Positions 46,180-57,304 of a stretch of DNA of 64,000 nt are shown here, piece after piece (position 1 is the stretch's first letter; every line of letters begins with the position of its first letter). The stretch spans positions 59,544,385 through 59,608,384 of the forward strand of contig NC_092876.1 in NCBI RefSeq assembly GCF_028372415.1. Direction: 5' to 3'. A program made the position numbers and the translations under genes. This DNA comes from Notamacropus eugenii. Lineage: Eukaryota; Chordata; Mammalia; Diprotodontia; Macropodidae. The notes under the pieces are model-generated. The model ran no database searches. It was not told where the DNA came from and was given only the letters and a program-made list of their open reading frames with translations.

Positions 46180-46410
46180 GAAAGGAAGACACTAGCATTA
46201 AGGGGGATTGAGAGAGATGGTAGGATTTTGACTGGGACTTGATGAAAGCCGAGTAAGCCAGGAGGCAGAGATCAGGAGGGAAGAGACCTCTAGCCATGGG
46301 GACAGCCAGTAAAAATGCATGGAATTTAGAGACAAAGTGTCTTCTGTGATGAATATGGAGGAGACCAGATTCACCAGTTTGCAGAGAATGGGGTGCAGAA
46401 GGGAAGTAAA
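46180..46410 (-). repeat. L2 LINE fragment
   Basis: It matches 34370-34560 of the long L2 copy (TGACTGGGACTTGATGAAAG, AGGAGGCAGAGATCAGGAGG, GGGGACAGCCAGTAAAAATG). Confidence 0.75.
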
Positions 46411-46804
46411 GAAAGTACACTGTGACACATACAGTGGGGGATGATTTAAGCTGTACAATGCACAGTTGGGTTCTGTGCTCTCCTTCCCATCCCACCCTTC
46501 CAACTACTTGTCTAGGATAGTGATGGATGATTGGAAAAGGGGAGCTAGAGGAAGGTAGGAAGTGGGAGAGGAAGAGAGGAGGAAAAGAACTTGTGAGAGT
46601 CAGGATGGGAGGTGTTGGGAAGACAGAGGGAAGTGGAAGAGATAAATGGCCAGAGAAGAGACAGTTATAGTCAATATGATAATATGATAGAATCTGAGAG
46701 AATTGAAACTATAGGATGTCGTCTGAACTCCCAGTCAGGCCTGGAGCATTCTGCATGCCATTGCTTATGCAAAAGGAGACTTTTCTTTTGGAGGCAATCT
46801 GGTT
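46411..46804. other. Unassigned DNA
   Basis: No recognised feature. Confidence 0.4.
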
Positions 46805-46935
46805 AAGGCAACCAAACCTTAACCAGACCTTGCCCAGGCTCACACAGTTAGTAAGTGTCTGAGGTCACATTTGAACTCAGGTCCTCCTGACTCCAGCATC
46901 AGTGCTCTATCTACTGCCCCATGTAGCTGCCCCAA
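46805..46935 (-). repeat. THER1/MAR1-type SINE head
   Basis: GCTCACACAGTTAGTAAGTG, TTTGAACTCAGGTCCTCCTG, AGTGCTCTATCTACTGCCCC. Confidence 0.8.
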
Positions 46936-47053
46936 AAGGAGATTCATAATTGGAAGAGGGAGTGTTGAAATCCTCTATGAGGATAGGAGTTTGTTCCAGA
47001 TGTTCTTTAAGGCTGACCTTAATGATTACAGTTTTCCTGACTGGTACCAGGTA

Positions 47054-47135
47054 TGAGAGAGACAGAGAGAGACAGAGAGAGACAGAGAGGGACAGAGAGA
47101 GAGACAGAGAGAGCGAGACAGAGAGAGATAGAGAT

Positions 47136-47168
<33 letters not shown>

Positions 47169-47187
47169 CAGAGAGAGACAGAGAGAC

Positions 47188-47218
<31 letters not shown>

Positions 47219-47229
47219 CAGAGAGGGAC

Positions 47230-47321
<92 letters not shown>
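47054..47321. repeat. GA-rich microsatellite 3
   Basis: Another GACAGAGA-type tract with a pure (GA)n end, 0.9 kb from microsatellite 2 and with the same polarity. Its Asp/Arg/Glu-rich open frame is an artefact. Confidence 0.95.
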
Positions 47322-47323
<2 letters not shown>

Positions 47324-47384
47324 GATGGCCTCTATGTTGTATCATAGAACCCTAGATATCAAGAATCAGGAAGACCTGAAGTTA

Positions 47385-47535
47385 ATCTTAGTCTACCTCA
47401 GTTTCCTCATCTGTAACATAGAGATAACAATAGCCCCTACCTCCCTGGGTTATTGTGAGGATAAAATGAGAAAATATTTATAAAACATTTTGTAAATCTT
47501 AAAAGTATTATATAAATTCTAGCTATTATTAATTC
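47385..47535 (+). repeat. MIR-type SINE
   Basis: CTACCTCAGTTTCCTCATCT, CCTCCCTGGGTTATTGTGAG, AAAACATTTTGTAAATCTTA. Confidence 0.8.
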
Positions 47536-47619
47536 TTATCTAAGACTTTAGAAGCTGCAGATGTAGAAGAGAAACTTGCAAACCCAGGTTTTAAAATTCT
47601 AAATCCAATCATCTTTCCA

Positions 47620-47730
47620 CTCTTCCACCCCATGGCTCTGAGTCTGTTTCCTCATTTATAGTCTGTGGATAATAACACTCTGCTGTGAAGAAAGCCCTTT
47701 GGAAATCTTAAAATGTTGGAGAAATGTGAG
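47620..47730 (+). repeat. MIR fragment
   Basis: GTTTCCTCATTTATAGTCTG and a decayed MIR 3' part. Confidence 0.5.
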
Positions 47731-48116
47731 TGCTGATTACTTCTGCCTTTGTTCCTCCCAGCCAAGAGGAAGCCAGGGTGAAGCCAGTGAACATTCATAG
47801 GAATTTACAAGGAAAAGGAGATGACTCAACACATGTCATGAGCCAGATTCAAGATGGAAAGCAAGTCATATGTGGGCAAAGTCTGGCCAACCAATGGACT
47901 AGACAGAAAAGACTGAATCAGAGCCCAGTGACGGTGAGCAACCTGATAGGGTTTTATCAGATTGTTGATGGAGAGAAGCAAAAGGAAACATCGCTGGAAG
48001 AGAAAAAAAGGGGAAAAAGAAAGAGCTGAAAATGAACTTCTATCCACAATGCTTTGCTCACGGTCCCTTTGAGAGGTGGGAAATGGAAGGAATATTGGCC
48101 CTGTTTTCAGATGGAT
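47731..48116. other. Unassigned DNA
   Basis: A plus-strand open frame of about 99 codons (47730-48029) has no recognised domain; likely chance. Confidence 0.35.
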
Positions 48117-48665
48117 TATTGTTGTTCAGTCTTCCTTTTCAAAGAGGACCAATGACACCATGGGGTGATATCTTGACTCATGGGTGCAATGGATTTAAGT
48201 GAGGCAGAGTTACACAAAGTCATTATCCTCATTTTCTCTTTCAGAGTCATTGAAGTTCAATGGCAGGACAAAAGTGAGGTGACTGGCAATGGCCCAGGAT
48301 GCAGTGACCTTGTGTCTGGCCAAGCTCGAAGCACACCAGGTGCCTGCGTCAGCCCCTCCATGGCTGTTTTCATCTGTCCATTCCACAGAAAGAGTTCTTC
48401 CCATATTTGGGATAGACATTCCGCTAACTCATGATGGTTTGGAGGTGTGTTAATTGTCCTCAACCTAATTTAGCCCATCTTCTGAGATGGTTTTACTCGA
48501 CTGTGGCCTCTGTCCATGTTGCAGTTTCTTGGAGACACAGGTGAGAGATGGTGAAAGTGGACACTGAAATGGATGAACAGCCTTGAAAAGGGCTAGGTGG
48601 CCCTCACCTCAGAAGAGCGTATGGGTGTTCAGGGAGGACTGGCACCTCTGATGGGAGGGCTTTCA
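48117..48665 (-). repeat. Unclassified marsupial repeat, copy 2
   Basis: Reverse copy of the repeat at 14240-14790. Its tail (TCTTCCTTTTCAAAGAGGAC) is at 48120-48150. Confidence 0.75.
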
Positions 48666-48835
48666 GATGGTTAAACCAAGGCTCAAGGAGACTATCATGC
48701 AGTGTTGGGACTCAAACACAGGTCTATTGATCTCAAGGCTGGAGTCTTTTTCATTCTATGATAGGATTTCACCACAAGATGATGCCCAGGGATGGGGTCA
48801 GTCTGTGTGGAGTAATCCTCTTTGTATCTATCCAT

Positions 48836-49262
48836 CTGCTGATTTCTTTGTCTTTCTGCTTTTCTTTCACTCTCCCTTTTTGTCCCTCTTTGTTTTTCCA
48901 TCCCTTTCTTTCCTCTTTGCCTTTCTCTGCTTCCTTCTCTGACCTTCTCTTCTTTCTCCTTCTTTTTCTTCTCTTTTCTCCATTACTCTCTTCTCTTTTT
49001 CCTTTTCTTCTGGTGTCTTTCACCTCCCTCTAACTATGGGTCTGTCTCTGACTACCTGTCTCCTACTTCTTCCTTCCCTCTCTTCTCTGTTTCTGTTTTT
49101 CTATCTCCCCCACTCCAACTCATTGCAATCTCTCCCAAGCTCAGTTGATTTATGCTCCACTCTCTCTCCATCCTTTCCTCTTCTCTCTCTGTGCCTCACC
49201 TCCATCCACCCCAATCTTTCTTTTCTCCATTCCTGCCTTCCCTCTTTCTCCCCACCCCACTC
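48836..49262. repeat. Polypyrimidine (CT-rich) tract
   Basis: More than 400 bp of almost pure C/T on the plus strand, irregular rather than a single motif. Confidence 0.85.
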
Positions 49263-49739
49263 TATCACATGTGACTAAGCACACATGTTTGTGAAGTAGC
49301 TGGCAGACCAGGGACCAGGAAACAATTTCTCTTGGTGCAAAGCTCACAGCATCCTGTGGGAATCAAACCCACAGCCTTGGAAGCACCACCCTCTAGCTGA
49401 TCTGATTAACATGATGACCATAAATGAAAAAGATTATAGCTTTTGCTAATTCAGCCCAAGCTTCCTTCAGCTGCCAGGAGCTTCCCACAATGATCAGAAG
49501 CAGCTTTTCAATGACCTCAAGCTTCCTCAATGGCAGGCAGTCACCTAGAAATAGGTACTTTCTTTACTTTTTAAACAATAACTCCTTCATGAGTAGAACC
49601 CTTCTGTGGGGTTTTAAAAAACGTTTACTCTCATTTGGGAGGGTTAAGTTGATCAATCATTTACACTTTATTGTCTGTCTGTCTGTTTGTCTAGTTCTAG
49701 ATTCTCCATCTGCTCGTCTTCCATCAGTGAGGTGAAGTA
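49263..49739. other. Unassigned DNA
   Basis: No recognised feature apart from a (TCTG)n mini-run at about 49672-49692. Confidence 0.4.
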
Positions 49740-49880
49740 AAGGAACACTGGATGGGAGGTCAGGGGACCTGGGTTTGAATCCTGGTTCTGTTACTTCCTA
49801 CCTTGTTCCCATTAATTCACCGACCTGTGCCTCAATTTTCTCTTCCGGAGAATGAGAGTTGGACTAGATAATTCAATCAT
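49740..49880 (+). repeat. MIR3-type SINE
   Basis: GGGACCTGGGTTTGAATCCT, CTCTTCCGGAGAATGAGAGT, TGGACTAGATAATTC. Confidence 0.75.
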
Positions 49881-49961
49881 GTAACAACTATTCATGCATT
49901 AAGCCCCCATGATGTGGAAGGCACTTGGCACTGGGGTTACCCACGCAAAAAACCAAAGGAG
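49881..49961 (-). repeat. L2 LINE 3' end fragment
   Basis: TTCATGCATTAAGCCCCCAT, GAAGGCACTTGGCACTGGGG. Confidence 0.6.
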
Positions 49962-50096
49962 ACTCTGTTCTCTTGACTTTTATCTTGCCACTGGACTTTG
50001 GTGACTCTGGGAGACAGAGTGAGGCTGATGACTTTGTGCCACTCTGCCTTGCTTAAATCCAATCCACCCAGGAGGAAAAAGAAGGACAAACAACTC
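49962..50096 (+). repeat. Unclassified marsupial repeat, copy 3 (tail)
   Basis: TTTTATCTTGCCACTGGACT, GACTTTGTGCCACTCTGCCT and a shortened tail AAGAAGGACAAACAAC match copies 1 and 2. Confidence 0.7.
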
Positions 50097-50164
50097 CTAG
50101 AGGAAATGGATTAGGGCAGTTCCCTGTCAAAGTGAGGACTTCTTCATACCACATGTTAAGATTA

Positions 50165-50400
50165 TAGGCTGTCGGTCAACATTTATTAAGCCCTTACTGT
50201 GTGCCTTGCACTGTGCTAAGTGCTGGGGAAATAAAGAAAAGGAAAAGGCAATCCCTGCTCTCCAAGAACTCAGTCTGTCTGACAGTGAAGACACCATGCC
50301 AACAATTATGTGTCAATAAGATATAGACAAGATAAATTAGAGATAATGAAGACAGAAGCCAGCAGTGCTCGTCTGACCAAACTGAAGAAATTCTTCCACT
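50165..50400 (-). repeat. L2 LINE 3' end
   Basis: TTATTAAGCCCTTACTGTGT, CACTGTGCTAAGTGCTGGGG, CCTGCTCTCCAAGAACTCAG. Confidence 0.85.
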
Positions 50401-50436
50401 CAAAATAATGAGATTACAAGGTGTTGGCCATTGTTT

Positions 50437-51347
50437 TTTTAAATAATGTTTAATTTTTTAACATTTGGGTTTTTTTTAAGTTTTGAGTTCCAAACTCTAT
50501 CCTTCCCTCCCTCCCATCTTCTCTCCTTGAGACAGTGACAATCTGATACAGGTTCTACATATGCAATCACTGTATCAGTCATGTTGTACAAGAAAACTTG
50601 AACAAAGACAAAAGATAGAAAGAAAAAAGAAAGTGAAAAATAGCGTGCTTTAGTCTGTGTTCAGATGACATAAGTTCTTTCTCTGGAGGCAGATAGCATT
50701 TTTCATCATAAGTCCTTTGGGGTTGTCTTGGATCATTGAATTTTCTGACAATAGCTAAGCCATTCACAGTGTTTCATCATACAATATTGCTGTTACTGTG
50801 CACAGTGTTCTCTGGGTTCTGTTTGCTTCACTTTGCATGAGTTCATGTCTTTCCAGGTTTTTCTGAAATCATCCATCTTATCACTTCTTATAGCACAACA
50901 ATACTCTATTGCAATCATGTTCTCCAACTTGTTCAGCCATTCCCCATTGATGGGAATCCCCTCAATTTCCAATTCTTAGTCACCACAAAAAGAGCTGCTG
51001 GAAATATTTCTGTACAAATAGGTTCTTTGCCCTTTTGAGGGAATCTCTTTGGGCTACAGACCTAGAAGTGGTATTGCTGGGTCAAAGGGTATGCACAGTT
51101 TTATAGCCCTTTGGGTATTTTTCCAAATTGCTCTCTAGAATGGTTGGATTAATTCACAACTCCACTGACAATACATTAGGGTCCCAGTTTTCCCACATCT
51201 CCTCCAGCCTTCATCATTTTCCTTTCCTGTTAAATTAGTCAATCTGACGAGTATGAAGTGATACCCCCAATGTTGTTTTAATTTGCACTTCTCTAATCAA
51301 TTGTGATATAGAGCATTTTTTCATTTATTTCTTTGTCTGAAAACTTT
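50437..51347 (-). repeat. 5'-truncated L1 (3' UTR and ORF2 end)
   Basis: A reverse L1 with an A/T tail, 3' UTR and the end of ORF2 (CATTCCCCATTGATGGGAAT, CAAAGGGTATGCACAGTTTT). An 11-bp flanking duplication GGCCATTGTTT / GGTCATTGTTT (50426-50436, 51348-51358; one mismatch) gives the boundaries. Confidence 0.9.
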
Positions 51348-51461
51348 GGTCATTGTTTGAAAGCAACTGTGGGACTCAAGAAACCACTAGAGAGTGTCTG
51401 ATTGAAGATCAGCAGCTTGTCCTTGAAGCATCTAAACTGTGACTCAGCTCTTGAGGATTTA

Positions 51462-51690
51462 TGCTTCAGTCATGTGTGACTCTTTGTGACCCCATTTGGG
51501 GTTTTCTTGGCAGGGATATTAGAGTGGTTTACCATTTCCTTCTCCAGCTCATTTTACAGATGAGAAACCTGAGACAAACAGGGTTAAGTGACTTGCCTAG
51601 GGTCACGAGTCTGAGGCCAGATTTGCACTCAGGTAGATGAGTTTTCCTTCAGGCCCCTGCTCTATTCACTACCGCATCTAGTTGCCGTAG
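51462..51690 (-). repeat. MAR1 SINE, full length
   Basis: TGTGTGACTCTTTGTGACCC, CCATTTCCTTCTCCAGCTCA, AGGGTCACGAGTCTGAGGCC, head at CTCTATTCACTACCGCATCT. Confidence 0.9.
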
Positions 51691-52040
51691 GTTTCTTCCT
51701 TTGCTCTTTCTTCTAAAGTGAAACAAGGAGGGGGAAGAGAGAAAATAGGAGAATTTCTCTCCTGTCCCCTTTTTCCCTCCCTCTCCACTAGAGGCAGCAA
51801 TAGCAATTTATGGTAGAAGCACATGGCAGTGGGAACATGGACTTACATTTGGCCTGAATGCAGAGCTCAAAAATACTATTCCCAAACCCCACTTCCAGTA
51901 TAGAAAAAGAAAACTTTTAAATCCACTGTGGAGTATGATCACAGAATCTGCCCTTTGAGAAAGAAGGCTTCCCAAGCAGCACCAATCTTTGAGAGCTGAC
52001 TTCTGGGTAATTCCAAGCTCTAGAGTTGCTGAGAGCTTAG
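51691..52040. other. Unassigned DNA
   Basis: No recognised feature. Confidence 0.4.
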
Positions 52041-52245
52041 ACTTGGGGTAGAGAACCTGTGTCCTCGAGACCACATGTGGCATTCTAGGTCCTTGGGTAT
52101 GGCCTTTTGACTGAGTCCAAGTTTTACAGAACAAATTCTTTTATGAAGGGGATTTGTTCTGTGAAGTTTGGATTCAGTCAAAGGGCCATACTTGAGGACC
52201 TAGAGGGCCACATGTGGTCTCAAGGCTATAGCTTCCTCATCCCTG
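52041..52245. mobile_element. Palindromic hAT-like MITE
   Basis: Two arms of about 90 bp are inverted copies of each other. The left arm carries GAGACCACATGTGGCATTCT and CAGAACAAATTC; the right arm carries GATTTGTTCTGTGAAG and GGGCCACATGTGGTCTC. A short loop is near 52143. The outer ends (TTGGGGTAGAGAACC; inverse of GGAAGC..CAGGGATGAGG) look like hAT termini. No transposase and no clear 8-bp duplication were seen. A transcript would fold into a long hairpin. Confidence 0.8.
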
Positions 52246-52289
52246 GAACAGTGGGGAAATGATGGAAAAGAAAAATAAAAATAGATTCC

Positions 52290-52565
52290 CTCCAACTATT
52301 AGAAGTAGCACAGTAGATAAATCACCTGGTTTGGAATCAGGAAGAACTAAGTTCAAATCCATCCTTAGACATTTACTTGGTGTGTGACCCTGGGTGAGTC
52401 ATTTAACCTCTGTCTGTTTCAGTTTCCTCACCTGTAAAATGGGGATAAAATTGGCACTCACCTCTCAGGATTGTGATGATCAAATGAGATAATATTTGTA
52501 AATTGTAAGCACTGTAAAGTGCTTTGCACAATGCCAGGACTTAACAGACCCCCAATAAAAGCTTC
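52290..52565 (+). repeat. THER1/MIR SINE, full length
   Basis: GGAATCAGGAAGAACTAAGT, GTGTGACCCTGGGTGAGTCA, TCACCTGTAAAATGGGGATA, AAATGAGATAATATTTGTAA, ending in CCCCAATAAAAGC. Confidence 0.9.
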
Positions 52566-52769
52566 TTCCCTTTCCTTCCCCCTTCTGTATCATGCCAGAT
52601 TTGCCACTGATCCTTATACAAATTGGTCCATCTCCATAGTTAAAATTGATAGTGCTTAAGATTTAGAGTTTGCCAACCCTGATCTAAGGAATAATAGGGA
52701 ATATATATGCTTGATATTGGTCCCTGAAAAAGCTCAGGCCTTAGAACACACATAGGAAGGGGTAAAGGT

Positions 52770-52975
52770 AATTATAATAATAAATACTTGTAATTGACAT
52801 TTTCAGAGTATTTCGAGATTTACACAGGACATTTCTCACAACAACTCTGTTAAGTATTCTTACCTTTATCTTACAGATTAGGAAACAGGTTCAGAGATTT
52901 GCCTGAGGTTGCAGAGCTAGTACCCATAAGCTAGTAAGGTTCTGGGACTCAAAACCAGATCTCCTGATTCTGAGT
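52770..52975 (-). repeat. MIR-type SINE
   Basis: CACAACAACTCTGTTAAGTA, CTTACAGATTAGGAAACAGG, ACCAGATCTCCTGATTCTGA. Confidence 0.75.
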
Positions 52976-53599
52976 CAGAAAAAAAAGAAGAATATTCAGA
53001 AAAATGTTATTGCATAGCATAAATCTATTCACTCTATTGCCATGCTATTAACTAGGCATATTTCTAGGTGTGTCCAGATGGTTGTGTTGAAATTCACGTC
53101 ACTCCACTGTTTCTAGGGAAACCCTTAATTTTTTCAAGTGTCCTTCAATCTTGGGTTCAGTTACCTTGGAAGGCAACTCCCCATTGATTCTTTATGCTCC
53201 ACTGCAGGATTGTGAAAACTCACGTCTCTGTTACTGGGGACACATCAGTCCTCTATGGAGCCTCCTGTAGACACAGGAAGGAATCAGCTCTATTGTGTAA
53301 AGTCCCAGGGCTGGGGCTGGGGGGGGGGGGGGGGTCTGACTCTGACTCACTCCGATTCTGGGTCTGAAGTTTCCCCACCAACGAAATGGGGACAATAAAA
53401 CCTTTTGCTTTGTCAACTCCCAACCGATGAGGTTGTTGAGAAGATTAATTAGTGCTGTAAACTCCTTTGGGTTTACATACAAGTTGCCTACCATATAAAG
53501 GTGGTTAATATTTATGATTTTATAGGACTGAAGATTTGCTTTGGAAAACAACCTCTCATGAGATCAAGATTTTCACAAAGTTTCATTCCTAAGCTTATG
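52976..53599. other. Unassigned DNA with a poly-G run
   Basis: A run of about 15 G lies at about 53320-53334. The remainder was not classified. Confidence 0.4.
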
Positions 53600-53790
53600 G
53601 GGTAGCTCATGGCACAGTGAAAAGTATTCTGAATTTATGGTCACAGGGTCTGGGATTGATACCCAGCTTCATTATAGACATTGGAGAAGTCCTTTTCCCT
53701 CTTTGGATCTCAATTTTCCCACTTGCAAAATGAGGGAGCTGGACTAGACTGTGTCTGAAGTTCTTTCTATGACTCAAGATTTATGATTCC
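53600..53790 (+). repeat. MIR3-type SINE
   Basis: GGGTAGCTCATGGCACAGTG, CTCAATTTTCCCACTTGCAA, GGAGCTGGACTAGACTGTGT, single terminal unit. Confidence 0.75.
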
Positions 53791-54227
53791 CTGACCTTTC
53801 CTGATGGCTAAATCTTGTGACCTAGTTTGGGAGTGAGCTGATGGAAAGTAAGCAGCATTTAAAGAGTAATGAATACTCAGGCTGCACGAATTAGTTTGCA
53901 AAAATTGAGAAACAAAACACTCTACCAAAATCCTTTTGTGAGACAAATATAGGCCAATAGATAAATAACAAAACAGTTAAACAAGGAGAGATAAGCAAAG
54001 AAAGAAAAATCTAGGGCAATGCCATGAATGAGTTTTGATGCAAATATTTTCAATCAAATGATGATTAACCATGACCAAGTTGGATAAGATAATATTTGTA
54101 AAGTGCTTTGCAAAACTTAAAGCACTAAATAAGTGTTCGATATTCTTCTCATTATTTAATTTATGTGGGGAATGCAAGGAAGGCCCAACATTAGGTCAGT
54201 CAGCAGTGGTTTGAGCTGAACACAACA
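53791..54227. other. Unassigned DNA with a MIR fragment
   Basis: A MIR 3' fragment lies at about 54085-54150 (GATAATATTTGTAAAGTGCT). The rest was not classified. Confidence 0.4.
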
Positions 54228-54430
54228 GTCAGGGATGGCTAGACTGGGAAGAACCCTGAGCTTGGCATCAGAATACCTGGGTTTGAGTGCTGACTCTGTC
54301 ACTCGCTAGCCATGAGGCCTTGGGTAAGTCACTTCCTCTCAATAAAAAGAGGATTGTTAATACTTGTTGCCTATTTCACAGGGGGAGTGAGAAGAAAGTA
54401 CTACTTAAGTGTAACTGATTTATTATTATT
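54228..54430 (+). repeat. THER1/MIR SINE
   Basis: CTTGGCATCAGAATACCTGG, CTTGGGTAAGTCACTTCCTC. Confidence 0.7.
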
Positions 54431-54477
54431 TCATAGAATGAGACAATTGATATGCTGCCATTCATCTCTGATTGAGG

Positions 54478-54615
54478 GGTGGGGGGAACAGAGACCTTGG
54501 AGGTCTTCAAGTAGAGGTTGGACAACCATTTGTCAGGTATGTGATGGTAGGGGTTCTTTTGATGTGTGGGTTGGACTAGATGGTCACAAATGTTCCTACT
54601 TTCAGATTCTGTGAA
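54478..54615 (+). repeat. L3 (CR1-like) LINE 3' end
   Basis: CTTGGAGGTCTTCAAGTAGA, GGTTGGACAACCATTTGTCA, GGGTTGGACTAGATGGTCAC: the typical end of CR1-clade L3. Confidence 0.75.
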
Positions 54616-54619
54616 AGAC

Positions 54620-54885
54620 AAACTCCTTTGATTTGTGTTAAAAACTCTCCACAACCTGGCTCCATTCTATCTTTCTGTGCCTATGATGCATGACTACCTC
54701 CTCATTCATTGCCTCCATGACAGAGTCAAAATGGTTTTCTCGTTGCTTTCACATACCACGTTACATTTCCCATGACAGCATAGTCTGCTCTCTCCTTAAC
54801 TATTCCTGTCCTTAGCTGGAATTCACTGTTTTCTCTCCTCCTCTTCATAAAACCTTTAGTTCTTAAATCTAGGGTCTTTCTTTTC
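54620..54885 (+). repeat. L2 LINE fragment
   Basis: AAAAACTCTCCACAACCTGG, ATTCACTGTTTTCTCTCCTC and flanking L2-like text. Confidence 0.65.
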
Positions 54886-54887
54886 TT

Positions 54888-55845
54888 TTTAATACAATTA
54901 TTATTTGTTTTTAGCACTCACTTAATTTTTTTTATAGAGTTCTGAATTCTCTTTCTTCCTCCAGTGTCTCTTCCTCCTGTGGAGAAGGCAAGCAATATGA
55001 CATTAATTATCCATGTGAAATCATGCAAAGCATATTGCCATATTAGCCATGCTATAACAAAAAGCAAGGAAAGAAAGTGGAAAAATTTGTCTTCAAGAGT
55101 TCATCAGTTCTCTCTCTGGAGGTTTTTTCATCAAGAGTCCTTTGGAATTGTCTTGGATCTTTGTCTTCATCAGAGTAACTAAATCATTGTTACAATGTGG
55201 CTGTGACTGAACAATGTTCTCCTGGCTCTGCTCACTTCACTTTGCATCAGTCAATTCACGTAAGTCTTTCCAAGTTTTTCTGAAATCACGCTACTCATCA
55301 TTTCTTATAATACAATAGTATTCTATCACAATTTTATACCACAACTGCTGGGGCAGCTAGGTGGTGCAGTGGACAGAGCACCAGTGCAGGAGTCAGGAGG
55401 ACCTGAGTTCAAATTTCACCTCTGAAACTTGACACTCACTAGCCGTGTGACCTTGGGCAAGCCACTTAACCCCAGTTGTCTCATCCTCGGTCATCTCCAG
55501 TCATCCTGAGGAATATCAGGTCTCTGGATTCAGATGGCTCTGGAGGAGAAGTGGGGCTGGTGACCTGCACAGCCCTCCCTCACTCAAACAAAGTCAAGTG
55601 CAAGTCATGTCATGATTTCTCTGATGGCATGGTCTTCTTCAGCAATGAAGGATGAACACACACACCACAACTGTTCAGACACTTTCCAAAGGATGGGCAT
55701 CCCCTCAATGTCCGATTCTTTGCCAGCACAAAAACAGCTGCTATAAATATTTTGTACTTATAGGTCATTTTCTTCTTTTTTAAAAAATCTCTTTGTGATA
55801 CAGTCCTAGTAGTGATATTGAGGGATCAAAGGGTAATCATAAAAC
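54888..55845 (-). repeat. 5'-truncated L1, split by WSINE
   Basis: Reverse L1 3' UTR and ORF2 end (CTCACTTCACTTTGCATCAG, CAATAGTATTCTATCACAAT; then GGATGGGCATCCCCTCAATG). WSINE is inserted at 55348-55663. Confidence 0.85.
55348..55663 (+). repeat. WSINE1-type SINE nested in L1, second copy
   Basis: Full-length copy matching 4441-4737 throughout and with an intact head (CTGGGGCAGCTAGGTGGTGC). A perfect 10-bp target-site duplication ACCACAACTG (55338-55347, 55664-55673) flanks it. Confidence 0.93.
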
Positions 55846-55854
55846 AAAGAATGA

Positions 55855-55985
55855 GAGACCTGGGAAGGGCCTTAGAACACAGAATGTCAGGGCTGGGAGG
55901 GAGCTTAGAACAGAGAATGTGAGAGCTGGGAGAAGCCTTAGGACACAGAATGTCAGAACTGGGAGAGACCTTAGGGGAAACATAG
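55855..55985 (-). repeat. 33-bp tandem array I (about 4 units)
   Basis: Units GAACACAGAATGTCAGGGCT, GAACAGAGAATGTGAGAGCT and GACACAGAATGTCAGAACTG repeat in register, then join a reverse SINE body at 55986. Confidence 0.85.
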
Positions 55986-56135
55986 TCCAACTCCCTCATT
56001 TTATAGATGAAGAAAGTGAGACAGAGAGACAGAAAGTGACTATCTCAAGGTTATCCATCTGGTTAACAACAGTCCCAGGGTCTACTGATACACAGATCAG
56101 TTTCCTTACTATGGCACCAGGAACATCATTGAATA
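55986..56135 (-). repeat. MIR3-type SINE body next to array I
   Basis: AGTCCAACTCCCTCATTTTA, TAGATGAAGAAAGTGAGACA. Confidence 0.75.
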
Positions 56136-56749
56136 ATCTGTGTTTGCCCATCCTGTCTCCTTTTGATGATAAATTATTTCAAGGGCAGGATTTAGGTTCA
56201 GAGCATTTGGTACAAATCACTTTTTCTTTAATCTTTGTAGCTCATATTTGAAATAACTCAGTCTGATACATCATTTAGGTCTTGCCCACATTCACAATAC
56301 CAATCTGATAAGTTAGCCTGATTGGCTTGAAAAAATACAGCACTGGGTGGTACTTTAAAGTTCTTAAAATGATTATTTCTCAAAAACCAAATTTCCTTCA
56401 CGGTCTTAGTTCATGCTGATTGGACAGGTACCATTCAGTGTTTATAACTTGTATCTGCTGGACAAATATCAGAATGACATAGACTCACAAGGGTCAAAGC
56501 CAAGGTCAGTCATAGTGGGATGAAGTCTGACTTTACAATTCAGCTGCCAACTCCTGTGTTGGCTGGAGCATGCCTGGAGTCAAGGCTTGGAGGTCTCCTC
56601 TACCTGAAAAATAAGAGTCTGTGTCTTAGCTTTGCTTTCCCAGCTCCATCTCTGCAAATTAAAATGTTGGCTAATTAAAAAAAAAGTCCTCTTAGCTGAA
56701 ATAATTCTGAAATTAGTCACTAATATCTTAAGAAAGTTCATGAAATATT
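56136..56749. other. Unassigned DNA
   Basis: No repeat was recognised; apparently unique. Confidence 0.4.
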
Positions 56750-57100
56750 GGAGCTAGAAGGGACCTTAGAACATAGACTATCAGAGCTGGAAAGGACCTT
56801 AAAATCCAGAATATCAGAGGTGGGAAGTGCCTTAGAATAAAGGATTTCAGAGTAGGAAAGGACTTTAGGAAGTACTCATGGAATATCAAAGTCAGAAAGG
56901 TCTTTAGAATATAGAATATCAGAGTTGAAAGAACCCTTAGAACCCAAAATGTCAGAACTGGAGGGACTCTTAGAAGCCAGAATTGGAAGGCACCTTAGAA
57001 CCCAAATGTAAGAAGTGGGAAGATACTTAACTTGGATTGCCTGGTCTACCTTTCCAATTTTATACATGAGGAACAGGACCAGAGAAGCTTGAGGATTACC
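56750..57100 (-). repeat. 33-bp tandem array J (about 8 units) plus SINE body
   Basis: Consecutive units measured directly are each exactly 33 bp (GAACATAGACTATCAGAGCT.., AAATCCAGAATATCAGAGGT.., GAATAAAGGATTTCAGAGTA..), each ending CCTTA or CTTTA. After about 57020 comes reverse SINE body (TCTACCTTTCCAATTTTATA). Confidence 0.85.
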
Positions 57101-57304
57101 TTTTCTCCAATGCAGTTTAAAAAAACACTCCACCCCCCCCCCAAAAAAAGCCCCCAACTACTCAACTATTGAGTTATCTCTAGCTTCCTTTGTTTAGTTC
57201 CAAGGTCCCTTGACTAAGGGACACAGAACAGACTTGATACAGATACTAACATTTATATACAGATACTAACATGCATACTATAGTATGGTGGATATATAAT
57301 ATAG

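Noticed and set aside
45926-46495. Long Arg/Glu-rich and Leu/Ser-rich open frames in the GA tracts (also 15571-15890 and 46950-47483)
   Set aside because: They are simple-sequence artefacts present on both strands.
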